Origin: Ehretia macrophylla
Taxonomy: Eukaryota; Streptophyta; Magnoliopsida; Boraginales; Ehretiaceae
NCBI GenBank assembly: GCA_037974665.1
Contig: CM075775.1
Location: forward strand, 39,520,152 to 39,584,151
Length of the DNA stretch: 64,000 nucleotides
Reading direction: 5' to 3'
The position numbers and the translations under genes were made by a program. The notes beneath the pieces were generated by a model, which was not told the DNA's origin, made no database searches, and was given only the letters and a program-made list of their open reading frames with translations. Shown one piece after another: positions 1 to 11,056 of this stretch (positions are counted from its first letter, which is position 1; each line of letters begins with the position of its first letter).

Positions 1-661
1 ATCGGCACCGGAGCAAAGGAGACCTGGTCCCAAGCCCCACGCCCTCGGTTTGCGGGCCCGGCCTCTACGCGAAGGGAATTTGTCTTGCCCAAGGTGCCGT
101 GGGATTCGGTAATAGAAATGTGATGGATTAGGTTGTCATCCTTTTCGCGATGCACAACGTACGATCCGGGATAGAAAAATAGCGAAAAAGAAGAAAAGTG
201 TCACGAAACTGATGAAAACGTTAGATTTTGGGCTCCGAAAATAGGCGCAGCCGAGAAGGCTTGCTGCCCCCATCTTAGAGCTCTTAGAAAGCTTTCCAAC
301 GGCATGATGTGCGCACGTAACTCCTTACGAATCAAAAGTTATGGGCACCGGAGCAACGGAGACCTGATCACACGCCCCACGTCCTCGGTTTGCGGGCCCA
401 GCCTCTACGTGAGTCGAAGTTGTCTTGCCCAAAGTGCTGTGGGATTCGGTAATAGAAATGAGATGGATTAAGTTGTCATCCTTTTTGCGGCTCACAACGT
501 ATGATCCGGGATAAAAAAAAACTGCGCAAAAGAAGAAAAGTGTCCCAAAACTGATGAAAATGTTCAATTTTGGGGTTTGAAAATAGGCGCAGCCGAGCGG
601 GCTTGCTACAACAGTCGTATAGCTCTCAAAGAGCTTTCCAACGATATGTTGTGCACTGCGT

Positions 662-2707
662 AACTCCTTACGGATCAAAAGTTATAGGCACGAGAGCGAC
701 GGAGACCTGGTCCCAAGCCCCACGCCACCGGTTGGCGGGCCCAGCCTCTACGTAAGGCGAAGTTGTCTTGCCCAAGGTGCCATGGGATTTGGTAATAGAA
801 ATTTGATGGATTAGGTTGTCGTCCTTTTTGCAACTCACGACGTACGATGCGGGATGAAAAAATAGCGCAAAAGAAGAAAAGTGTCCCAAAACTGATGAAA
901 ACGTTCGATTTTGGGATCGGCAAATAGTTGCAGCCAAGCAGGCTTGCTACCACCGTCGTAGAGCTCTCAGAGAGATTTCCAAGGGTATGTTGTGCGCCGT
1001 GTAACTCCTTACAGATCAAAAGTTACGGGCACCGTAGCGACGGAGACCTGGTCCTAAACCCCGCGCCCTCGATTTGCTGGGCCAGCCTATACGTGAGGCG
1101 AAGTTGTCTTGCCCAAGGTGCCATGGGATTTGATAATAGAAATGTGATGGGTTAGGTTGTCCTCTTTTTCGCGGCTCACGACGTATGATCCGGGACGAAA
1201 AAACACCGCAAAAGAATAAAATTGTCTCGAAACTGATGAAAATGTTTGATTTCAGCTCCGAAAAAAGGCACAGCCGAGTAGGCTTGCTGCCCCCGTCGTA
1301 GAGCTCTCAGAGAGCTTATCAACAGTATGCTGTGATTTGCGTAACCCGTTACAAACCAAAAGTTATGGGCACCGGAGAGACGGAGACCTTGTCCCAAGAA
1401 CCACGCCCTCGGCTTGCGGGCCCAGTCTTTAAGTGAGGCGAAGTTGTCTAGCCCAAGGTGCAGTGCGTTTCGGTAATAAAAATGTGATGGACTACGTTGT
1501 CGTCCTTTTCGCGGCTCACGACATACGATATGGGATAGAAAAACTGCACAAAAGAAGAAAGATGTCCAGAAACTATTGAAAACGTTCGATTTTGGGCTCT
1601 GAAAATAGGCGCAGCAGTGCCGGCTTGTTGCCCCCGTCATAGAGCTCTCAGAAAGCTTTCCAACGGTATGATGTGCGCCGTGTAACTCCTTACGAATCAA
1701 AAGTTATATGCACCGGAGCAATGGAGACTTGGTCCCAAGCCCCACACCCTCAGTTTGGGGGACCCAGCCTATACGTGAAGTGAAGATGTCTTGCCCAAGG
1801 TGCCATCGAATTCAGTAATAGAAATGTGATAGATTAGGTTGTCGTCCTTTTTGCGGCTCACGCGTACTATCCGGGATGAAAAAATAGGGCAAAAAAAGAA
1901 AAAGTGTCCTGAAACTGATGAAAATGATCAATTTAGGTCTCCAAAAATAGGCACAACCGAGCAGGCTTTCTCGCCCAGTCATAGAGCTCTCACAGAGATT
2001 TTCAACGGTATGCTGTGCGCCACGTAACTCCTTACGGGTCAAAAGTTATAGGTGTCGGAGCAACGGAGACCTGGTCCTAAACCCCACGCCCTTGGTTTGC
2101 TGGCCCAGCCTATACGTGAGGCGAAGTTGTCTTGCCCAAGGTGTCATGGGATTCGGTAATAGAAATGTGATGGATTAGATTGTCGTCCTTTTCACAGCTC
2201 ACGACGTACGATCTGGGATGGAAAAATAGCGCAAAAGAAGAAAAGTATCCCGAAACTGTTGAAAATGTTTGATTTAGGGCTTCGAAAATAGGCGCAACCG
2301 AGCAGGATTGCTACCCCTATCGTAGAGCTCTCAGAGAGTTTTCCAATGGTATGCTGTGCACCGCGTAACTCCTTACGAATCAAAAGTTATCGGCACCGCA
2401 GCAAAGGAGACCTGATCCCACGCCCCACGCCCTCAGTTTGCGGGCCCAGCCTCTACGTGAGGCAAAGTTGTCTTGCCCAAGGTGTTGTGGGATTTGGTAA
2501 CAGAAATGTGATAGATTAGGTTGTCGTCCTTTTCGCGGCTCACGACGTACGATCCGGGCTGAAAGAACTGCGCAAAAGAAGAAAAGTGTCCCAAAACTAA
2601 TGAAAACATTCAATTTTTGGGTTTGAAAATAGGCGCAGCCGAGCAAGCTTGCTGCACCAGTCGTATAGCTCTTAGATAGCTTTCCAACGATAAGCTGTGC
2701 GCCGCAT
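662..2707 (-). repeat. Higher-order repeat copy 1 of S1 (six monomers, 2046 bp)
   Basis: Monomer-specific variants recur every six monomers rather than every one. The monomer at 662-1002 has TAGTTGCAGCC where others have TAGGCGCAGCC, and GATGCGGGA where others have GATCCGGGA. Both variants return at 2708-3048 and, slightly altered, at 5125-5457. The monomer at 1343 begins AACCCGTTAC and so does the one at 3389. The boundaries chosen here are arbitrary in phase. Confidence 0.8.
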
Positions 2708-5124
2708 AACTCCTTACGGATCAAAAGTTATGGGCACCAGAGCGACGGAGACATGGTCCCAAGCCCCACGCCCCCGGTTGGCGGGCCCAGCCTCTACGTA
2801 AGGCAAAGTTGTCTTCCCTAAGGTGTCGTTGGATTCGGTAATATAAATGTGATGGATTAGGTTGTCGTCCTTTTCTCGGCTCACGACGTACGATGCGGGA
2901 TGAAAAAATAGCGCAAAGGAAGAAAATTGTCCCAAAACTGATGAAAACATTCGATTTTGGGATCGGAAAATAGTTGCAGCCGAGCAAGCTTGTTGCCATC
3001 GTCGTAGATCTCTTAGAGAGCTTTCCAACGGTATGCTGTGCGCTACATAACTCTTTACAGATCAAAAGTTGTAGGCACCGGAGCGATAGAGACCTGGTCC
3101 CAAGCCACACGCCCTCTGTTTGCGGGCCCAGCCTATACGTGAGGCGAAGTTTTCTTGCCCAAGGTGCCATGGGATTCGATAATAGAAATGTGATGGGTTA
3201 GGTTGTCGTCCTTTTCGCGGCTCACGACGTATGATCCGGGATGGAAAAACATCGCAAAAGATGAAAAGTGTCCCGAAATTGATGAAAATGCTTGATTTCA
3301 GATCCTAAAAAAGGCGAAGCCGAGCAGGCTTGCTACCCCAGTCGTAGAGCTCTCAGAGAGCTTACAAACGGTATATTGTGATATGCGTAACCCGTTACGG
3401 ATCAAAAGTTATGGTCACCGGAGAGACGGAAACCTGGTACCAAGAACTACGCCTTCAGTTTGCAGGCCCAGCCTCTACGTGAGGCGAAGTTGTCTTGCCG
3501 AAGGTGAAATGGGATTTGGTAATAGAAATTTGATGGATTACGTTGTCGTCCTTTTCGCGGCTCACGACGTACGATCCGGGATAGAAAAACTGCGTAAAAG
3601 AAGAAAGGTATCCCAAAACTGTTGAAAACGTTCGATTTTGGGCTCCGAAAATAGGTGCAGCAGAGCAGGCTTGCTGCCCCTGTCGTAGAGCTCTCAAAAA
3701 GCTTTCCAACGGTATGATGTGCGCCACGTAACTCCTTACGAATCAAAAGTTATGGGCACCAGAGCAACGGAGACCTAATCCCACGCCCCACGCCCTCGGT
3801 TTGCGGGCCCAGCCTCTATGTGAAGCGAAGATGTCTTGCCTAAGGTGCCATGGTATTCGGTAATAGAAATGCGATGGATTAGCTTGTCGTCCTCTTCGCG
3901 GCTCACGACGTACTATCCAGGACGGAAAAACAGCGCAAAAGAAAAAAAGTGTCTCGAAACTGGTAAAAATTTTTGATTTTGGGCTGCGAAAATAGGCGCA
4001 GCCAAGCTGGCTTGCTGCCCCAGTCGTAGAGCTCTCAGTATGATGTGCGCCTCATAACTCCTTACGGATCAAAAGTTATGGGCACCAAAGCGACGGAGAC
4101 TTGGTCCCAAGCCCCACACCCTCGGTTTGCGTTCCCAACCACTACGTGAGGCGAAGTTGTCTTGCCCAAGGTGCCGTGGGATTCAGTAATAGTAATGTGA
4201 TGGATTAGGTTGTCGTCCTTTTCGCGGCTCACGATGTACGATCCGGGATGAAAAAACAACGCAAAAGAAGAAAAGTGTCCCAAAATTAATGAAAATGTTC
4301 GATTTGGGGCTCCAAAAATAAGTGCAACCGAGTAAGCTTGCTACCCCAGTCGTAGAGCTCTCATAGAGCTTTCCAACGGTATGCTGTGCTCCGCGAAACT
4401 CTTTACGAATCAAAAGTTATGGGCACCGGGTATGCTGTGCTTCGCGAAACTCATTACGAATAAAAAGTTATGGGCACCGGAGCAAAGGTGACCTGGTCCC
4501 AAGCCCCACGCCCTCGGTTTGCAGGCCCAGCCTCTACGTGAAGCGAAGTTGTCTTGCCTAAGGTAACATGGGATTCGGTAATAGATATGTGATAGATTAG
4601 GTTGTCATCCTTTTCTTGGCTCACGACATACGATCCGGGATGAAACGCAAAAGATGAAAAGTGTCACGAAACTGATGAAAACGTTTGATTTTGGGCTCTG
4701 AATATAGGTGCAGCCGAGCAAGCTTTCTGCTCCCATCGTAGAGCTCTCAGAGAGCTTTCCAACGGTATGTTGTGCGCCGCGTAACTCCTTACGGATCAAA
4801 AGTTATGGGTACCGGAGCGACAGAGACCTGGTCTCAAGCCTTACGCCCTCGGTTTGTGGGCCCAGCTTCTACGTGAGGCGAAGTTGTCTTGCCCAAGGTG
4901 CCATGGGATTCGGTAACATAAATATGATGGATTAGGTTGTCGTCCATTTCGCGGCTCATGACGTACGATCCGGGATAAAAAAAACTGCGCAAAAGAAGAA
5001 AAGTGTCCCGAAATTGATGAAAACATTCGATTTAAGGGTTTGAAAATAGGCGCAGCCGAGCAGGCTTGCTGCACCAGTCGTATAACTCTCAGAGAGCTTT
5101 CGAACGGTATGGTGTGCACCACGT
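2708..5124 (-). repeat. Higher-order repeat copy 2 of S1 (seven monomers plus a small duplication)
   Basis: This is homologous to the preceding six-mer but 2417 bp long. It holds one extra monomer in the 4046-4783 stretch, a monomer with about 25 bp missing (the AGAGCTTTCCAACGG part near 4040), and a 51-bp tandem duplication. The closing monomer (4783-5124) shares GGGTTTGAAAATAGG and CACCAGTCGTATA with the monomers at 319 and 2367, which confirms the register. The extra monomer suggests unequal exchange within the HOR. Confidence 0.75.
4378..4479 (-). repeat. 51-bp tandem duplication inside a satellite monomer
   Basis: The segment GGTATGCTGTGCTCCGCGAA and its continuation at 4378-4428 is repeated with a few changes at 4429-4479. 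The phase marker therefore occurs twice, 51 bp apart (4397 and 4448). It is a local slippage or misrepair event found once in the array. Confidence 0.9.
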
Positions 5125-6412
5125 AACTCCTTACGGATCAAAAGTTATGGGCACTGGAGCGATGGTGACATGGTCCCAAGCCCCATGCCCTCGGTTGGCT
5201 GGCCCAGTCTCTACGTAAGGCCAAGTTGTCTTGCCCAAGGTGCCGTGGGATTCAGTTATAGAAATGTGATAGATAAGGTTGTCGTCCTTTTCGCGGCTCA
5301 CAACGTACGATGCAAGACAGAAAAACAGTGTAAAAAAAGAAAAGTGTTCCAAAATTGATGAAAACGTTCGATTTTGGGCTCGAAAAATAGTTACAGCCAT
5401 GCAGCCTCCATCGTAGAGCTCTCAGAGAGCTTTCCAACGGTATGCTGTGCGCCGCGTAACTCCTTACAAATCAAAAGTTATGGACACCAGAGCGATGGAG
5501 ACCTGGTCCTAAGCCCTACGCCCTCGGTTTGCGGGCCCAGCCTAGACGTGAGGCGAAGTTGCCTTGCCTAAGGTGCCATGGGATACGATAATAGAAATGT
5601 GATGGGTTAAGTTGTCGTCCTTTTCGCAGCTCACGACGTATGATCTGGGACGGAAAAACAGTGCAAAAGAAGAAAAGTGTCCCGAAACTGATGAAAACAT
5701 TTGATTTCAGCTCCGAAAAATGGCGCATATGAGCAGGCTTGCTACCCCCATCGTAGAGTTCTCGGAGAGCTTACCAATGGTATGTTGTGCACTGCGTAAC
5801 TCATTACGAATCAAAAGTTATGGGTACCGGAGAGACAGAGACCTGGTCCCAAGAACCACGCCCTCTGTTTACGGGCCCAGCCTCTACGTGTGGCGAAGTT
5901 GTCTTGCCCAAGGTGTAGTGGGATTTGGTAATAAAAATGTGATGGATTACGTTGTCGTCCTTTTCCTGGCTCACGACTTTCGATCCAGGATAGAAAAACT
6001 GTGCAAAAGAAGAAAAATGTTCAAAACCTGTTGAAATCGATCAATTTTGGGCTCCGAAAATAGGCGCAGCCGAGCAGGCTTGCTGCCCTCGTCGTAGAGC
6101 TCTCAGAAAGCTTTCCAATGGTATGATGTGCGCCGTGTAACTCCTTACGAATCAAAAGTTATGGGCACCGGAGCAACGGAGACCTGATCCCACGTCCTAT
6201 GCCCTCAGTTTGTGGGCCCAACCTCCACGTGAAGCGAAGATGTCTTGCCCAAGGTGCCATGGTATTCAGTAATAGAAATGCAATGGATTAGCTTGTCGTC
6301 CTTTTCGCTGCTCACGACGTACTATCCGGGACGGAAAAACAGTGCAAAAAAAGAAAAGTGTCCCGAAACTGGTGAAAACGTTCGATTTTTGGGCTACGAA
6401 AACAGGCGCAGC
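5125..6412 (-). repeat. Higher-order repeat copy 3 of S1, truncated by LTR A1
   Basis: Four monomers in the same order as copies 1 and 2: the TAGTTACAGCC type at 5125, then 5458, then a monomer beginning AACTCATTAC at 5798, then the 6139 monomer. The 6139 monomer shares AAGATGTCTTGCC with the monomers at 1683 and 3730, and GGTATTC with the one at 3730. The retroelement insertion at 6413 interrupts the last monomer. Confidence 0.75.
6408..6412. repeat. Target-site duplication, left copy, solo LTR A1
   Basis: GCAGC immediately before the LTR terminus TGTCACGCCCC. The same GCAGC follows the other LTR terminus at 10261. In the unbroken satellite monomer this is a single GCAGC (GGCGCAGCCGAGCAGG). 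Confidence 0.9.
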
Positions 6413-6922
6413 TGTCACGCCCCAACCCGACCTATAAAGGTTAGACTAGGGTGTGATCTAAACATTCAAGTCCTTTCACATTCTTAATCATTCTAGGAGG
6501 TTTAACACTTAACATTTTATTCTAGACTCTAAAATTTTTCGGAAATCCAGCAGCATAACGGCTGTAATTGGGCTCTTTGTTTTGACCTAAATTTTTTAAC
6601 AGCCTTAAACTTTCAATTCAATTTCATTCCTGACTAGTGTTTACTATTTTATCATCAATTGAATTGCTTATTGGTTATTTCGACGTCCCGTTTGATTTAT
6701 AACCTAGCATGATACTATGTCTCGTTTGTCCATTTATCCTCATTTCAAAATCTACTTGTTGATCTTAGCTTATTAGCGAGTACCTGTTGAGATTGGATAA
6801 GTTCGTTTGCCTATTCCTTAGCTAAGCATCATAACCTATGATAGATACTAGTGATAATAAAAGCAAAACGATCATAGTATGTCTAGTATCAGTCTACTTA
6901 ATATAAGTACAAACCAAAATTA

Positions 6923-6945
6923 GACCCCAAATTACAACGGGGGTC
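6923..6945 (-). other. Conserved GACCCC/GGGGTC hairpin in LTR A1
   Basis: A 6-bp inverted repeat, GACCCC and GGGGTC, flanks an 11-base AT-rich loop. The same stem-loop lies at the corresponding place in every LTR of the window. It could be an RNA structure near the 3' processing region of the transcript. That role is inference. Confidence 0.45.
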
Positions 6946-7191
6946 TTTTACATTAGCAACAACAAGCAACATAAGATAAATGGTCTTCAAGCAGCACAAA
7001 ATACACAAGTAGTCACGTTCAAGCAAAACAACAATAACAGGCAATCACTCTAGGGGTTCATCATTAGGTACATTGAGCTCGGGTTCCTGTACCTGTTCTT
7101 CTTCACCTGAGATGATAAAAGAGGGTGAGTCTTTATGAACTCAGCGAGGGGGAACGAGAAATAAGTTTTGAAACTCATTTTTCGGTTAAAC

Positions 7192-7596
7192 TTATGAAAA
7201 CCCCTTTCTCAAACATGAATACAATAGAAATACAAGTACAGAAATACAAGTACAAAACAGGAATACCGATCTTTCCTCCCCGAGGTTCTGTAGGATCCAA
7301 GCGGGAGTACTTATACACATAATAAAAAGGATACGGTGAGCTTTTGCTCTCAGATCAGTTTCAGAATCAGAAGTTGCGGCCGACTTCAAATCATTCCCCA
7401 AAACACACCAGGTGGGTGTACTCCGAATGTACCCCAGAATCCTACGACCCAACTCTCCGAGGAAGTCTAGCCCCCAAGCGAGAGAGGGAATGGGACCAAG
7501 GTGGTCACGGTAACACCGGCAAGCCCGATGCCGCCCGGCATACGTGATCGCTACCATGCAGACAGGAAAGGTTGCAACCTTGTATGCAATGCACAT
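7192..7596 (-). other. LTR GC-rich block with a 134-codon open frame
   Basis: The block lies inside the otherwise AT-rich LTR and encodes on the minus strand a frame starting MCIAYKVATF. Frames of about 69 codons with the same start and similar content occur in the B 3' LTR, both C LTRs, D and E. In A1 the frame runs on to 134 codons. No known domain is recognised. Differences between copies include many amino-acid changes, so conservation may be at the nucleotide level. I do not call it a gene. Confidence 0.3.
7310..7315 (-). promoter_or_regulatory. Candidate TATA box of LTR A1
   Basis: TATAAG on the minus strand within GTGTATAAGTACTC. The same heptamer context is kept in the LTRs of B, C, D and E, about 900 bp before the LTR 3' end. 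Only position and conservation support the call. Confidence 0.3.
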
Positions 7597-9240
7597 TCAT
7601 GACAGGTAATATATCTCACAGAAGGAAGACAACAAAGTAGGTTGCCTCCGGACAGTCATAGGATTGCACATTGACAGATAAACAAGCAGGACATGATAAG
7701 ACAGGAAATTTCACTTGAAAGGCATATAGAGTTATATGAAAATTAACCGGGAAGCCATGTAACACATGTAAAACATGCCATATAACTCATTAAAAAGTCC
7801 ACGCAATCAAGTGATAAGATTATTCAACATGCAATGATATCAACATGGGTTCGGATGCAAGAAAAGCTTAATTGTCAACATGCAATGGTCAAGATCACTT
7901 TTGAAGTTATAAAACATTTACGGGCAGCCCACTAAGCCTATGATTCCAACACAATATCCAAATAATCAACACTTATTAAGACTACCTAGTCGTTAGGGCT
8001 TCCATTTCAAGTATATTCGTGCAATTTGAGCCTCAACCCAACTCAATGTCAATCTCAAACCATACATCATTTAATTCAACATCCTCAAACGTTCAAAACA
8101 GTCCACACAACATCCCAACACCACATTTCCACACAATTAGTACCACAAGAGAGGTTACAACAATTTTCCAAGCATATGGCTAAATAAAACCTTTACTGCA
8201 AGAGGCTGTTTTCTCACAATCAATAGAATAATCAAACAATCTCCAAATTCAGTAAATAAGATGTAAAATTAAATCTTAAGAAGTTAACTAAAATCAGAAC
8301 AAACCTTGCATCAATTGGAGTTCAGAATCATTAGTTATAGCCGAAACAGTGAGGTAGCACAAAACTGTCCAGATTTGTACACTTTTCAGAAATTGACGTT
8401 TTTGAGGTCCTTAGAGTCAGTTTTAACTTTGGTCCATTTCTGACAAAATTGTCCAGAACTGAAAAATATAGCATCATACCGAATTTCACTCATTTTGGAC
8501 AACATTTACTAAGTCAAATATGGTTCGTTCCACAAGGTCAGTGCATCTGCCAAAACCTGATTCATTTTTCCAGATTTCCAGATTTGGTCACATTTTAATG
8601 ATTTTCCATTTTGAGGACCTTAGAGTCAAAATTAGCTTTCAGCCTATTTCTGGGAAAAATGTCCAAAACTGTCCAAACTAGTCACCTACCAATTTTCAAG
8701 CATTTTCAACATCCTTTGCTTAGCTAAACTTACCTCGAACAGACTGGTCAGAGAGCTGTCATCCATTTCGACTTCACCTAGCATCATTTTCAAGCCAAGA
8801 TCTTGCCATGCATGGTTGTTTAAGCTTATGAACGACCATATAGCTCAAGTACAGAAGCAAATACACACATTTATGAGCATGCATGTGAGTTTTTAAAGAG
8901 TTTTCAAAAGGTTTTAACCCTCACCTTAGCAATCAACCACAAAGATGCACAAAAACTTGTTGAAGCTTCAAATCTCTTCTTCTTCTTGCTTAGCCGAGAT
9001 TCCAACTTGGTTTCTCTATTTTTCCTAGCCTAGTGATCAATATCTTAGCACATGCATGAGGTTAGAACAAGAAGAAAAGAAATGGAAGCTTAAAAACTCA
9101 CCAAGGCCGAAAATGGTGACTCAAAATGCTTGCATGTGTGTTTCTTGCATCCTAGCTTGCTTGGGTGAGTTTCTTTGCTTGTGGTTTGTCTTGATGCACC
9201 ATAGGATGATGAAGATGAGCTAAGAGGTGGAGAGAACTCA

Positions 9241-9325
9241 GCCAAAACCGAAATGGAGAGAGAGAGTGAGAGGGAGAGAGAGAAAATATGAGGAAAGTGA
9301 GAGAAATGAGAGAAAAATGAGGCTT
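9241..9325 (-). repeat. CT/GA-rich microsatellite tract in LTR A1
   Basis: Imperfect GAGA/GAGG runs on the plus strand (CT-rich in LTR orientation). An equivalent pyrimidine tract lies at the same place in A2, B, C and E. It produces serine/leucine-rich chance frames that are not genes. Confidence 0.85.
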
Positions 9326-9802
9326 TTGCAATTTTTTTGAGCATGTGGTCAGCCTTGGGCTTCCAAATCTGAATTTTTGTGTCTTCAAGGTGGAATTTGA
9401 AATGTTAGCATGGGCCATGAGTGGTTTGGTCGAAAATGAGAGGAAATTGAGGTGGTTTTGGGCAATTTTTTATGCATTGATAAGTGTTTTTGTGTCATGA
9501 CTTGTCTAGAATCATTTTGAATTAAACATGCATGCAAAAATCTGATTTTGTGTCATCTTTTGAATTGTTTTAACATGTGTGTAAGAGAATGTTGGGGATT
9601 TAGGGATTTTATGTAGAATAGAATATAGGGTATGTTTAGAGGTTTGTGAGATTTTGTCTTGTAGTGAGTTTAAAATATAATATTTAGGTGTTAGTGGATT
9701 TTGTAGAGATTTGAATTAGGATTATAATAATAGTTAGTGGATTGTGTAGGATTATTTTATTGTCTTGTGCTTTGTGTAGGATTCTTTATTGATTAGCGTG
9801 GT

Positions 9803-10260
9803 GGCACGGATTCCTAGGTCTAGGGCACGAATTACGAGGTAGACACAAACTACGAGGTAAGACACCAACTTCAAGACTAATGCACGTACTTCAAGATAAA
9901 TGCACGGATTCTAATGCTAACACACACAACCCTAGGTGAATGAACGTAAACCAATACAAGGCACGTATTTCAATGCAATGCACGTAAATCAAGACATGAC
10001 TCTTAAACCTAGGTTAAGACATGTAGCTCAAGGTTAAGGCACACGAAACGAAGTAACGCACGTACATCGAGGTCATGGCACGTATTTCTAGGTACCGCAC
10101 GTGAGTCGGGGATTAGGGCACACTATTCTAGGTCAAGGTACGTATGACGAGTTATGCACGAAAACCAAGACAGGACACGTAATCCAAGGTCGGTCATATC
10201 ATTCTTGGTCTATGACACGCAAATCAAGGCAACACACGTTATTCGGGGTCGGGCCTCACA
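9803..10260 (-). repeat. About 20-bp degenerate minisatellite at the 5' edge of LTR A1
   Basis: Roughly 23 units, 18-21 bp each, run to the LTR tip. On the plus strand each unit starts GCACG, GCACA or GTACG, followed by a tail such as TATTTCAAGGTCAA. In LTR orientation the unit is close to CGTGCCTTGACCTAGATTTA. The array occupies the start of the LTR (U3), where enhancers normally lie. One unit at about 10097 carries a perfect CACGTG G-box. Element E has about the same number of units; A2, B and C have about half. Confidence 0.85.
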
Positions 10261-10265
10261 GCAGC
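10261..10265. repeat. Target-site duplication, right copy, solo LTR A1
   Basis: GCAGC, identical to 6408-6412. The satellite reading resumes with CAAGCAGGCTTG directly after it. Confidence 0.9.
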
Positions 10266-10337
10266 CAAGCAGGCTTGTTGCCCCCGTCGTAGAGCTCTCA
10301 AAGAGCTTTCCAACGGTATGCTGTGCGCTGCGTAACT
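10261..10337 (-). repeat. Satellite sliver S2 between two LTRs (77 bp)
   Basis: This continues the monomer broken by A1, from GCAGCCAAGCAGG through GCTTTCCAACGGTATGCTG to GCGTAACT. LTR A2 then begins. The sliver is the only spacer between two oppositely oriented LTRs. Confidence 0.95.
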
Positions 10338-10566
10338 TGTGAGGCCCGACCTCATTTTGCATACGATATGTCGTTTCATGTGCCCTAACCTAGAATTGCG
10401 TGCCTTGACCTAGGTTTAAGAGTCGTGTCTCATTTTATGTTCCTTGCATCGAATTACGTGCATTCATTTAAAGTTATATGCATTTACTTGGAAAATGTGC
10501 ATTCGTCTCGCAGTTCGTGCTTTACCTCGTAGTGCGTGCCCTAAACCTAGGAAAGCGTGCCCGCAT
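10338..10566 (+). repeat. Short form of the 20-bp LTR-edge minisatellite (A2)
   Basis: About 11 units carrying GTGC or a near match at about 20-bp spacing, ending at GAAAGCGTGCCC. The landmark GACCTAGGTTTAAGAGTC lies within it and is also found, inverted, in the A1 and E arrays, so the arrays can be aligned. Confidence 0.75.
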
Positions 10567-11007
10567 GCTAATCAAGAAAGCATCTTACACGAAGCACCAT
10601 ATTATTAATTAATCCTACAAATTCACTAACTAATATTATAATCCTAAATAAACTCACTAGAAGACAAAATTTTACCAAAAGCTAAACATTCCTATTCTTT
10701 ATTCTTTATTCTTTTGCATATCCCAAGCACACACAATAAAATAAGGCTCAAAACATAACAAAATTCAGAATTAAACCTTACCTTGGCCGACCATGTGAGG
10801 ACTTTTGACATACTTTGCAATTTCAAAAATCAAACCGAGACATTCTATGACACAATGCATCAAAAAAATGACCTAACATCCTACCCAATGCTCCACATTC
10901 TTGGCCCACTCAAATGCCCATGCTAAGACAATTCAAAATGCTCAAAAAAATTACACAAATCAGATTTGTAGAAGCTCAAGGCTGACCATATGCTCAAGCA
11001 TTTCATT

Positions 11008-11056
11008 TCTTTCTCTCATTCTCTCATCCTCTCATTTTCTCTCACTCTCTCGGCCT
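11008..11056 (+). repeat. CT-rich microsatellite tract in LTR A2
   Basis: Imperfect TTTCTCTCATTCTCTC runs, at the same LTR position as the tracts in A1, B, C and E. Confidence 0.8.

Larger units (their letters stand above)
1..6412 (-). repeat. Satellite array S1, about 341-bp monomer, (-) orientation
   Basis: About 19 head-to-tail monomers. The phase marker AACTCCTTACG recurs at 319, 662, 1003, 1343, 1683, 2026, 2367, 2708, 3049, 3389, 3730, 4046, 4397, 4783, 5125, 5458, 5798 and 6139, so the usual spacing is 340-343 bp. Strand (-) is relative to the larger arrays at 17131-58748, which I call (+). Monomers are visibly diverged from each other yet alignable throughout, and more GC-rich than the retroelement LTRs. 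Each monomer gives chance open frames on both strands of up to 114 codons; these are not genes. The right end is cut by solo LTR A1. Satellite identity is certain. A centromeric or pericentromeric position is inference. Confidence 0.97.
6413..10260 (-). mobile_element. Solo LTR A1, Ty3/gypsy (Tekay/Del-like), 3848 bp
   Basis: Read on the minus strand it runs from TGTGAGGCCCGACC (at 10260) to GGTTGGGGCGTGACA (at 6413), the same ends as the LTRs of elements B and C. Perfect GCAGC duplications flank it. No primer-binding site, coding domain or second LTR is attached. The likely origin is recombination between the two LTRs of a full insertion. It is longer than the B and C LTRs mainly because of an expanded short-repeat array at its 5' edge (9803-10260). 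It shares that feature with element E, so A1 probably belongs to the E subfamily. No host gene is present in these 3.8 kb; the open frames in it are chance or LTR frames. Confidence 0.93.

Noticed and set aside
1-6412. Regularly spaced repeats suggestive of a CRISPR array
   Set aside because: Whole 341-bp units are repeated without unique spacers, and the context is a eukaryotic genome.
9090-9418. Serine/leucine-rich frames resembling signal peptides in LTR A1, and similar frames at 26178, 34581, 38494 and 61421
   Set aside because: They translate the CT/GA microsatellite of the LTR.
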